Shown here: positions 1 to 10,317 of the stretch, piece after piece
How positions within the stretch are numbered: position 1 is the first letter of the stretch
Layout: each line of letters opens with the position of its first letter
Assembly: GCA_963576475.1 (NCBI GenBank)
Contig: OY754974.1
Coordinates: 9,556,404-9,620,403, forward strand
Length of the DNA stretch: 64,000 nucleotides
Reading direction: 5' to 3'
From: Molanna angustata
Taxonomy: Eukaryota; Arthropoda; Insecta; Trichoptera; Molannidae
Made by a program: the position numbers and the translations under genes
The notes under the pieces: model-generated
Seen by the model: the letters and a program-made list of their open reading frames with translations, nothing else
Told to the model about the DNA's origin: nothing
Database searches by the model: none

Positions 1-169
1 ATTGAAGTGATGAGAATAAGAGGGATGGACGTCTGGAAAAAGGAAGAGCGATGAGGAAGGAACAGGAAGGGCAATATGGGTTGCAGGAACAATTTTACAG
101 GTTTATAATTATATATTAAGTTATTTGAGTTATCCTTAAGGCTAATACTTGTCATGGAAATTTTTAATA

Positions 170-1141
170 TTACATTTCGGATTCCTCTCGGGGTCCCTGC
201 TCCACGTTGCCTCGCCTGATACTGGTTAAATCTTCCGTTGAAGAGATGTATATTTTTTGAGAACCATCGTTCTTCCTTAAAAAAATTTTCCCGTTCCGAG
301 TCCAGGAGTATTTGAACTCCAACTCCTTGGCTATTTGTCGTGTTTCATAGAACAATTTTTTATTTTTTATTGTTAAGTGTTCATTTATGAAAATGGGGTT
401 TGCTGGTCCCACGAGTCCAATATCTTGTGTAGATATTTTCTTCTTTTTTGATCTAACTGAGGCCAGAAGTGTGTCTCTTTGTATCCTTCGCATGAACTTT
501 ATGACGATCGGCTTTGGCGCCGATTTGACTCTTGACCGTGTTCTGACTATAAAATCGATTTCTTTCATATCCACGTCATAGCCAACCACCCTCATGAGAG
601 ATCTGAATATGTCCGGTAGAGATTCATTTTTGGACTCATTAACTCCTTTGATCTCTATATTGTAGAGTTTGGCTGCCTGTTCTTTTTGATCGTTTAAGCT
701 CTCTAATTCAATATTTTTGTTATTTAACAACGCGATCTCTTCTTCCAGGACTATCGACTTAGGTGCTCCCTCCTCCAGTACTGCAATCCTTCTCTTGAGT
801 TCGGCGTTCTCTGCCTCCAATTCTTCCAACCTGGCGAGTACTTCCTCAAATTTTATGTCTGCTGGAGTATTTTTTCCGAGATTTGTAAGCACTCTGGTCG
901 TTTGTGGGCTGAGGTCTCCGCATCCAGACGTCGGTGTTGATGTCCCAGATCTCGGGTCCAATGCTCTACATTCTTGACACTTCCAGGATCCCTTTGCAAT
1001 CTGATTCAGTTGTCGATATTTTTCTTCCGTTGTGCCACCGCAGGAATGGTGGAAGGCTGCCTTGCACCTTGCACATTTTAGGTATTTCTTAGGACTGAGT
1101 ATATTATTACATTGAAAACATTTAACTTTTCTTCCTGACAT
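170..1141 (-). CDS. LINE ORF1 protein: PHD-like zinc finger, coiled coil, FP25K-like domain
   Basis: Non-LTR retrotransposon ORF1 of about 323 aa, taken from the internal ATG at 1141 (protein starts MSGRK); an in-frame ATG 16 codons upstream is possible but adds an unconserved-looking leader. Residues 8-58 hold a C4HC3 PHD-like finger (Cys 8, 11, 23, 26, His 31, Cys 34, 55, 58). Residues about 100-160 are heptad-rich coiled coil, and about 165-300 resemble the FP25K-like domain found in ORF1 of lepidopteran CR1/Jockey-type LINEs. Such proteins are thought to bind element RNA or nucleic acid. No ORF2 follows: the reading into positions 169-1 is only a short stub without endonuclease motifs, and no poly(A) is seen on that side, so the element is cut off after ORF1. 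The reading frame itself is intact. Assignment rests on domain order, not on a search. Confidence 0.8.
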   Translation of the reverse strand: MSGRKVKCFQCNNILSPKKYLKCARCKAAFHHSCGGTTEEKYRQLNQIAKGSWKCQECRALDPRSGTSTPTSGCGDLSPQTTRVLTNLGKNTPADIKFEEVLARLEELEAENAELKRRIAVLEEGAPKSIVLEEEIALLNNKNIELESLNDQKEQAAKLYNIEIKGVNESKNESLPDIFRSLMRVVGYDVDMKEIDFIVRTRSRVKSAPKPIVIKFMRRIQRDTLLASVRSKKKKISTQDIGLVGPANPIFINEHLTIKNKKLFYETRQIAKELEFKYSWTRNGKIFLRKNDGSQKIYISSTEDLTSIRRGNVEQGPREESEM

Positions 1142-1245
1142 AGTGATAAAAATAAAATGTTTTCGATTACTTCCTTTGTTATTAAGCAAATATTAGCTCA
1201 CCCACAGTTTTTCGTGACAATATTGCACTATTTTTTGTTTTTCAG

Positions 1246-1419
1246 CTCCAACTGACTCCTGGTTTGTATGAAGACACTGGCACACACAATATTCAAAAGA
1301 AATTTATGGTCTTTTCGGAACTAAAAACAGCTGACGCGGATTTTGTGAAAAAATACGCCGATAATGATATTTTTTACGCTGAGAAACTGAAAACGTGTAC
1401 CTTCGATGACTTGTTGTGA
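1246..1419 (+). CDS. possible terminal exon of an unrecognised host gene
   Basis: A pyrimidine-rich tract ending in TTTTTCAG at 1238-1245 looks like a good 3' splice site. It is followed by 57 sense codons in phase 0 and a TGA at 1417-1419. The peptide (starts LQLTPGLYEDTG, ends TFDDLL) is soluble, mixed-charge and not low complexity. Codon composition is more balanced than the surrounding AT-rich DNA. The nearest AATAAA downstream is near 1652. The LINE ORF1 would then sit in the preceding intron. I do not recognise the protein family, and a chance open frame of this length is possible. Confidence 0.35.
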   Translation, partial: LQLTPGLYEDTGTHNIQKKFMVFSELKTADADFVKKYADNDIFYAEKLKTCTFDDLL

Positions 1420-1514
1420 ATTATATTATTAGGCTTCGCAGAGTATATATGTTATGTATATATATGGATGAATTCCGAATTCGGAGTGATGAGGGAAATA
1501 AGAAGGCATGATTG

Positions 1515-2204
1515 GTAAACGTTGCGCAAGCGCATAAAGTGATCACGTAAACCAGCCGATGACAGGTCGTAAGCCCTGTAGGTGCTTCGAGTTCCTGGTT
1601 CTTCTACAATGTCCCAACTTCGTCTCTATTGAGATGTTAAAAAAGTTTGTCAATAAAAATACCTATATCACTTTTACCGTTTAAGAAAAACTGATTTTAA
1701 TACGCCAAGTATGGGAGTTTTACAATTTACATCTGAAATCGATATCCACCATGATACTGGTTGGTTCAAAATTTTTTTAATGACAATATACCCACCAGTG
1801 TACCTGCAATGTAAGAGTATATTTGTATAATGTACAAAAAGATAATATCTAGGTACATAATTTTCACTACTTATAACTATGTATTTTTTATTTTTTTGAT
1901 TATTCGGGCAACCCTTCTTAAGAAGAACAATTTTTGCCACAGGAAAAAAGAAATTTTTAAAATATTGATTTTCGTTTGTCCTTCATTTAATTTTTAATGA
2001 TTTTTTTCGGTAATAATCAATTCAAACAACTGTAGATTTTGTAAATTTTATTCATATTTTTATTCATAATTTTTTAACAAAAAGATTGCATTATTATAGT
2101 TGGAATATTATAGAAGAACCAGGAACTCAAGGCACCTACAGGTCTTACGACCAGTCATCGGCTGGATTACGTGATCACTTTATGCGCTTGCGCAACGTCC
2201 ACCA
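1515..2204. mobile_element. MITE-like element with ~100-bp imperfect inverted ends
   Basis: The left arm (about 1515-1617) contains GTTGCGCAAGCGCATAAAG and GTTCCTGGTTCTTCTA. The right arm (about 2100-2204) carries the same blocks on the other strand in mirrored order, with roughly 90% identity over about 100 bp. The AT-rich core (1618-2099) has no convincing gene. This is the structure of a non-autonomous DNA transposon. I could not define a target duplication, so the superfamily is left open. Confidence 0.75.
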
Positions 2205-2205
2205 A

Positions 2206-2869
2206 AATATTATTTGACTGACGACAGGGAGAAAAAAAATCCAATGTTTGCGTATATATGCAATAAAAAATTCAATTTGATTAAAATAAATTGCCTAATG
2301 ACGGTTAAATGTGATTTGATAAGAGCCCTAGAAAATGCTAACATATATTTTTATAAATATTTGTACGAAGAGCCACCGACCAATTCCAATTCGACGCTTA
2401 TTAATCAAAAATGATATGAATTAACAAATTAACGAATAAAATAATTGTGACATGCTCAATAGTCGCTGCACATTTTACTATCCAGGATGTCCTCAATTGA
2501 TCTGAATGTTACCAGTGTTCGAGTTCACAGTACACATGGACGAGATTAATAATATTTTTAAACTAGCAACATTCGTGTAGGTACCCACTGTTACAATACA
2601 TACGTACATAAATACATTTGTACAAAATATCATGCCAATATACTTGTGAGACAGGCAGAGAGAGCCGAAGTATGTGCTGACAGATATGAATATCTACTTT
2701 CATTTAATTCCCTGGGCGTTTTTATAACTTTTCATCTATAATTCAATTAGATACTTTGCATTACTTTACAAAGTACAAGGAATTACACAGAATTGAAATT
2801 TATATAATTAAAAAAATGCATATCTACTAAATAATAAGCATTTAAATAGGTAAATATCTGTTAAAATAA
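2206..2869. other. AT-rich spacer, nothing recognised
   Basis: No gene, RNA gene or clear repeat seen. Short reading frames here are AT-rich and look random. Confidence 0.5.
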
Positions 2870-3480
2870 AGGGAATCAGGGATCACAAAGCTCAACACCA
2901 AAATGAGGTAGATTATATCATGACATGTAATGAAATAATGGATATCAGAAGAGATCAGAATCTAACTCAATACTTATGAGGGAGGTCATAAGTCATAATA
3001 GGAGATCATAAAGCTCAAGAGTAAAATTAGGTAGATTATCTCATGTAGTGAAATAAAATGTATCAGAAGATTTGTAAAAAAAAGGAAAATTATCTTGTCT
3101 AATGAAATAAAGAGTAAAACAAGCAAGATTATAATGAATAAATAGTATCAGGATATCATAAAGCTCAACAGTAAAACGGACAAGATTATTCTTTCATATA
3201 AATAAATAAAGAGTATCAGGATATCATGAAGTTTCTAAGTAAAACGAGAAAGATTATTTTGTGTATTGAAAAATAAATATCAGGATATCATAAAGCTCAA
3301 CAGTATAACGAACAAGATTATTCTTTCATACAAATAAATAAAGAGTATCAGGGTCGTGAGGTTCCAGTAAAACAAGAAGATTATTTCGTGTAATGAAAAA
3401 GAAATATCAGGATATCATAGAGATCAACATTAAAACGAGAAACATTATCTCATGGCTATGAAATGTAAAGAATTAGGATG
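2870..3480 (+). repeat. degenerate ~65-bp tandem repeat
   Basis: The core TATCAGGATATCATAAAGCT recurs about every 59-70 bp (for example near 3148, 3216, 3280 and 3407), each followed by a CAAGATTAT-like segment and AAATAAAGA. There are eight or nine diverged units. It lies just outside the satellite element at 3710 but has a different unit. Confidence 0.75.
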
Positions 3481-3709
3481 GGTGCAGTTCTGTAAACCAT
3501 TTAATGTAACTATAAATAGAATCATGATAACCTTGGTAAAGGTATACCATCAACAGGAGACAACAGACAATCAAAATTTTAAATACACCAAAAAATGGTA
3601 AATAATACTCTAACGGCAAAATAACACATAAATAAAACCCATATGGTTTTGTGATTGGATATATTGGAAATGGTATGAAGATGATTCATTTAGTAATAAA
3701 CAAGTTTTT

Positions 3710-4551
3710 ACTCTCCACACTATGGAATAGGGGAGAGTCATGATTTCGCAAAATTTAAGCGTATTTTTTTTACATCAATTTCTCAATGGGTATCATGTAG
3801 AGAATGCACACTATGAGTTTCGTCGTGATGTGTTTGTGTGTATGGCGTATACGCTGTACGCCGTACGCCGTACGCCGTAGCATTTATCTTTTTTGTGTCC
3901 TCTCTACAGCCCAAACTATAAGTCTGATCGACTTCATATTAACATCATATGTGTAAAGTGCAAAGACCTAGAGCTGATTAGTTTTCCATAGACAACTTTT
4001 GATTTCTTCTCTATGAATTCATCATTTACGTTGTTTTTTTTTTTGTGTCCTCTCTGCAGCCCAAACTATAAGTCCGATTGACTTCATATTGATATCACAT
4101 GTGTTAAGTCCATAAACTTAGAGCTGATTAGTTTTCCATAGACAACGGTTCATTTTTTCCCAATTTTTCTTTATGATTTCATCTATTAAAACTGAAAAAA
4201 TGCTCTCACGACCTGGAAATTAGAGATATTTTAATTTGGTTTCAACTATTTATACAACACCAAGAATCTTCATAAAATTGTATTCAAAGTTGGTCAATGA
4301 TAAAAGAAAAATATTCAACGGTTTCAAAAATTATATTTTATTTAATGGATATTTGTATGAAACTTATATATAACAAGAGAATTTTTTTATATTTGGCAAT
4401 GATCAGTTCATTGATTTCATATTGATAGAAGAATATTAATAGCTTGAACTTAGAACTGATAAGCTTTTCATAGATATCATATAATTTCTTCATATGATAT
4501 CACGTGTAAACATTGTCAAAATGCTCTAACGCTCTTTGAAACAAAATTTAT
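3710..4551 (+). repeat. element head: terminal module plus progressively diverged satellite monomers
   Basis: After the terminal hairpin come a TTTCGCAAAATTTAAGCG segment and a small GTACGCC repeat (about 3846-3880). Between about 3890 and 4550, blocks recur that are recognisable but decayed satellite: CTTCATATTRAYATCA...GAGCTGATTAGTTTTCCATAGACAAC near 3930, 4080 and 4400, matching GAACTGATTAGCTTTCCATAAATAAC of the main monomer. Similarity to the canonical monomer rises towards the array. The same module heads the inner array at 10318-11158, 841 versus 842 bp, with very few differences. Confidence 0.8.
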
Positions 4552-7500
4552 CTGCTTTTTTTAAAATATTTCATACAACATAAGCATTCTTCACTATACT
4601 GCATTAATAGTTTGTTTATCTTAACATAAAAATATACTATCGGAAGAAAATTTATATTCCTGATAGTAACATTTAGTATGAATAAAAATGTAATTAGATA
4701 AATTTCTATGTATGGAAACGTGTAGTAATTTGATTTCATGATATAATGTAAAGAGCTTGAACATAGAACTGATTAGCTTTCCATAAATAACAAAAAAATT
4801 CTTCATATGATATCACCTGTCAAAATTTGAAAAATGCTCTCGCGTTCTTTAAAACAAAATTTATCTGCTTTTTTTAAAATATTTCATACAACATAAGCAT
4901 TCTTCACTATACTGCATTAATAGTTTGTCTATCTTAACATAAAAATATACTATCGGAAGAAAATTTATATTCCTGATAGTAACATTTAGTATGAATAATA
5001 ATGTAATTAGATAAATTTCTATGTATGGAAAAGTTCAGTAATTTGATTTCATGTTATAATGTAAAGAGCTTGAACATAGAACTGATTAGCTTTCCATAAA
5101 TAACAAAAAAAATCTTCATATAATATCACGTGTCAAAATTTTGAAAATGCTCTCGCGTTCTTTAAAACAAAATTTATCTGCTTTTTTTAAAATATTTCAT
5201 ACAACATAAGCATTCTTCACTATACTGCATTAATAGTTTGTTTATCTTAACATAAAAATATACTATCGGAAGAAAATTTATATTCCTGATAGTAACATTT
5301 AGTATGAATAAAAATGTAATTAGATAAATTTCTATGTATGGAAACGTGTAGTAATTTGATTTCATGATATAATGTAAAGAGCTTGAACATAGAACTGATT
5401 AGCTTTCCATAAATAACAAAAAAATTCTTCATATGATATCACCTGTCAAAATTTGAAAAATGCTCTCGCGTTCTTTAAAACAAAATTTATCTGCTTTTTT
5501 TAAAATATTTCATACAACATAAGCATTCTTCACTATACTGCATTAATAGTTTGTCTATCTTAACATAAAAATATACTATCGGAAGAAAATTTATATTCCT
5601 GGTAGTAACATTTAGTATGAATAAAAATGTAATTAGATAAATTTCTATGTATGGAAAAGTTCAGTAATTTGATTTCATGTTATAATGTAAAGAGCTTGAA
5701 CATAGAACTGATTAGCTTTCCATAAATAACAAAAAAAATCTTCATATAATATCACGTGTCAAAATTTTGAAAATGCTCTCGCGTTCTTTAAAACAAAATT
5801 TATCTGCTTTTTTTAAAATATTTCATACAACATAAGCATTCTTCACTATACTGCATTAATAGTTTGTTTATCTTAACATAAAAATATACTATCGGAAGAA
5901 AATTTATATTCCTGATAGTAACATTTAGTATGAATAAAAATGTAATTAGATAAATTTCTATGTATGGAAACGTGTAGTAATTTGATTTCATGATATAATG
6001 TAAAGAGCTTGAACATAGAACTGATTAGCTTTCCATAAATAACAAAAAAATTCTTCATATGATATCACCTGTCAAAATTTGATAAATGCTCTCGCGTTCT
6101 TTAAAACAAAATTTATCTGCTTTTTTTAAAATATTTCATACAACATAAGCATTCTTCACTATACTGCATTAATAGTTTGTCTATCTTAACATAAAAATAT
6201 ACTATCGGAAGAAAATTTATATTCCTGATAGTAACATTTAGTATGAATAATAATGTAATTAGATAAATTTCTATGTATGGAAAAATTCAGTAATTTGATT
6301 TCATGTTATAATGTAAAGAGCTTGAACATAGAACTGATTAGCTTTCCATAAATAACAAAAAAAATCTTCATATAATATCACGTGTCAAAATTTTGAAAAT
6401 GCTCTCGCGTTCTTTAAATCAAAATTTATCTGCTTTTTTTAAAATATTTCATACAACATAAGCATTCTTCACTATACTGCATTAATAGTTTGTTTATCTT
6501 AACATAAAAATATACTATCGGAAGAAAATTTATATTCCTGATAGTAACATTTAGTATGAATAAAAATGTAATTAGATAAATTTCTATGTATGGAAACGTG
6601 TAGTAATTTGATTTCATGATATAATGTAAAGAGCTTGAACATAGAACTGATTAGCTTTCCATAAATAACAAAAAAATTCTTCATATGATATCACCTGTCA
6701 AAATTTGAAAAATGCTCTCGCGTTCTTTAAAACAAAATTTATCTGCTTTTTTTAAAATATTTCATACAACATAAGCATTCTTCACTATACTGCATTAATA
6801 GTTTGTCTATCTTAACATAAAAATATACTATCGGAAGAAAATTTATATTCCTGATAGTAACATTTAGTATGAATAAAAATGTAATTAGATAAATTTCTAT
6901 GTATGGAAAAGTTCAGTAATTTGATTTCATGTTATAATGTAAAGAGCTTGAACATAGAACTGATTAGCTTTCCATAAATAACAAAAAAATTCTTCATATG
7001 ATATCACCTGTCAAAATTTGAAAAATGCTCTCGCTTTCTTTAAAACAAAATTTATCTGCTTTTTTTAAAATATTTCATACAACATAACCATTCTTCACTA
7101 TACTGCATTAATAGTTTGTCTATCTTAACATAAAAATATACTATCGGAAGAAAATTTATATTCCTGATAGTAACATTTAGTATGAATAAAAATGTAATTA
7201 GATAAATTTCTATGTATGGAAACGTTCAGTAATTTGATTTCATGTTACAATGTAAAGAGCTTGAACAAAGAACTGATTAGCTTTCCATAAATAACAAAAA
7301 AAATCTTCATATGATATCACGTGTCAAAATTTTGAAAATGCTCTCGCGTTCTTTATATCAAAATTTATCTGCTTTTTTTAAAATATTTCATACAACATAA
7401 GCATTCTTCACTATACTGCATTAATAGTTTGTTTATCTTAACATAAAAATATACTATCGGAAGAAAATTTATATTCCTGGTAGTAACATTTAGTATGAAA

Positions 7501-10290
7501 AAAAATGTAATTAGATAAATTTCTATGTATGGAAACGTTCAGTAATTTGATTTCATGTTATAATGTAAAGAGCTTGAACATAGAACTGATTAGCTTTCCA
7601 TAAATAACAAAAAATTTCTTCATATGATATCACGTGTCAAAATTTTGAAAATGCTCTCGCGTTCTTTAAAACAAAATTTATCTGCTTTTTTTAAAATATT
7701 TCATACAACATAAGCATTCTTCACTATACGGCATTAATAGTTTGTCTATCTTAACATAAAAATATACTATCGGAAGAAAATTTATATTCCTGGTAGTAAC
7801 ATTTAGTATGAATAAAAATGTAATTAGATAAATATCTATGTATGGAAAAGTTCAGTAATTTGATTTCATGTTATAATGTAAAGAGCTTGAACATAGAACT
7901 GATTAGCTTTCCATAAATAACAAAAAAAATCTTAATATAATATCACGTGTCAAAATTTTGAAAATGCTCTCGCGTTCTTTAAAACAAAATTTATCTGCTT
8001 TTTTTAAAATATTTCATACAACATAAGCATTCTTCACTATACTGCATTACTAGTTTGTTTATCTTAACATAAAAATATACTATCGGAAGAAAATTTATAT
8101 TCCTGATAGTAACATTTAGTATGAATAAAAATGTAATTAGATAAATTTCTATGTATGGAAACGTGTAGTAATTTGATTTCATGATATAATGTAAAGAGCT
8201 TGAACATAGAACTGATTAGCTTTCCATAAATAACAAAAAAATTCTTCATATGATATCACCTGTCAAAATTTGAAAAATGCTCTCGCGTTCTTTAAAACAA
8301 AATTTATCTGCTTTTTTTAAAATATTTCATACAACATAAGCATTCTTCACTATACTGCATTAATAGTTTGTCTATCTTAACATAAAAATATACTATCGGA
8401 AGAAAATTTATATTCCTGATAGTAACATTTAGTATGAATAATAATGTAATTAGATAAATTTCTATGTATGGAAAAGTTCAGTAATTTGATTTCATGTTAT
8501 AATGTAAAGAGCTTGAACATAGAACTGATTAGCTTTCCATAAATAACAAAAAAAATCTTCATATAATATCACGTGTCAAAATTTTGAAAATGCTCTCGCG
8601 TTCTTTAAAACAAAATTTATCTGCTTTTTTTAAAATATTTCATACAACATAAGCATTCTTCACTATACTGCATTAATAGTTTGTTTATCTTAACATAAAA
8701 ATATACTATCGGAAGAAAATTTATATTCCTGATAGTAACATTTAGTATGAATAAAAATGTAATTAGATAAATTTCTATGTATGGAAACGTGTAGTAATTT
8801 GATTTCATGATATAATGTAAAGAGCTTGAACATAGAACTGATTAGCTTTCCATAAATAACAAAAAAATTCTTCATATGATATCACCTGTCAAAATTTGAA
8901 AAATGCTCTCGCGTTCTTTAAAACAAAATTTATCTGCTTTTTTTAAAATATTTCATACAACATAAGCATTCTTCACTATACTGCATTAATAGTTTGTCTA
9001 TCTTAACATAAAAATATACTATCGGAAGAAAATTTATATTCCTGGTAGTAACATTTAGTATGAATAAAAATGTAATTAGATAAATTTCTATGTATGGAAA
9101 AGTTCAGTAATTTGATTTCATGTTATAATGTAAAGAGCTTGAACATAGAACTGATTAGCTTTCCATAAATAACAAAAAATTTCTTCATATGATATCACGT
9201 GTCAAAATTTTGAAAATGCTCTCGCGTTCTTTAAAACAAAATTTATCTGCTTTTTTTAAAATATTTCATACAACATAAGCATTCTTCACTATACTGCATT
9301 AATAGTTTGTCTATCTTAACATAAAAATATACTATCGGAAGAAAATTTATATTCCTGATAGTAACATTTAGTATGAATAAAAATGTAATTAGATAAATTT
9401 CTATGTATGGAAAAGTTCAGTAATTTGATTTCATGTTATAATGTAAAGAGCTTGAACATAGAACTGATTAGCTTTCCATAAATAACAATAAAAATCTTCA
9501 TATGATATCACCTGTCAAAATTTGAAAAATGCTCTCGCGTTCATTAGAACAAAATTTATCTGCTTTTTTTAAAATATTTCATACAACATAAGCATTCTTC
9601 ACTATACTGCATTAATAGTTTGTTTATCTTAACATAAAAATATACTATCGGAAGAAAATTTATATTCCTGATAGTAACATTTAGTATGAATAAAAATGTA
9701 ATTAGATAAATTTCTATGTATGGAAACGTGTAGTAATTTGATTTCATGATATAATGTAAAGAGCTTGAACATAGAACTGATTAGCTTTCCATAAATAACA
9801 AAAAAAATCTTCATATGATATCACCTGTCAAAATTTGAAAAATGCTCTCGCGTTCTTTAAAACAAAATTTATCTGCTTTTTTTAAAATATTTCATACAAC
9901 ATAAGCATTCTTCACTATACTGCATTAATAGTTTGTCTATCTTAACATAAAAATATACTATCGGAAGAAAATTTATATTCCTGATAGTAACATTTAGTAT
10001 GAATAAAAATGTAATTAGATAAATTTCTATGTATGGAAAAGTTCAGTAATTTGATTTCATGTTATAATGTAAAAAGCTTGAACATAGAACTGATTAGCTT
10101 TCCATAAATAACAATAAAAATCTTCATATGATATCACCTGTCAAAATTTGGAAAATGCTCTCGCGTTCTTTAGAACAAAATTTATCTGCTTTTTTTAAAA
10201 TATTTCATACAACATAAGCATTCTACACCATACTGCATTAAAAGTTTGTCTATCTTATCATAAAAATATACTATCGGAAGAAAAATTATA
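4552..10290 (+). repeat. 313-bp satellite array, about 18 monomers, dimeric higher-order structure
   Basis: The period is 313 bp. Two monomer types alternate: one reads GTGTAGTAATTTGATTTCATG and CACCTGTC, the other GTTCAGTAATTTGATTTCATG and CACGTGTC, giving a 626-bp dimer between about 4550 and 6700. Spacing of type-1 monomers then slips to odd multiples (1565 and 939 bp), as expected from unequal exchange. The 61-63-codon open frames seen once per type-1 monomer are repeat artefacts: type-2 monomers break the same frame. Monomers are mostly well above 95% identical. Confidence 0.95.
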
Positions 10291-10317
10291 TACTAGAAAA
10301 AACAGTTTATTATTATT

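Noticed and set aside
170..1141. Baculovirus-derived gene, because of the FP25K-like domain
   Set aside because: The domain is standard in ORF1 of lepidopteran LINEs, here joined to a PHD-like finger and coiled coil. No other viral sequence is nearby.
4548..10290. Recurring 61-63-codon ORFs repeated identically in the satellite
   Set aside because: They occur only in one monomer type, overlap each other in two frames, and are conserved because the whole 313-bp unit is homogeneous. Nothing indicates translation.
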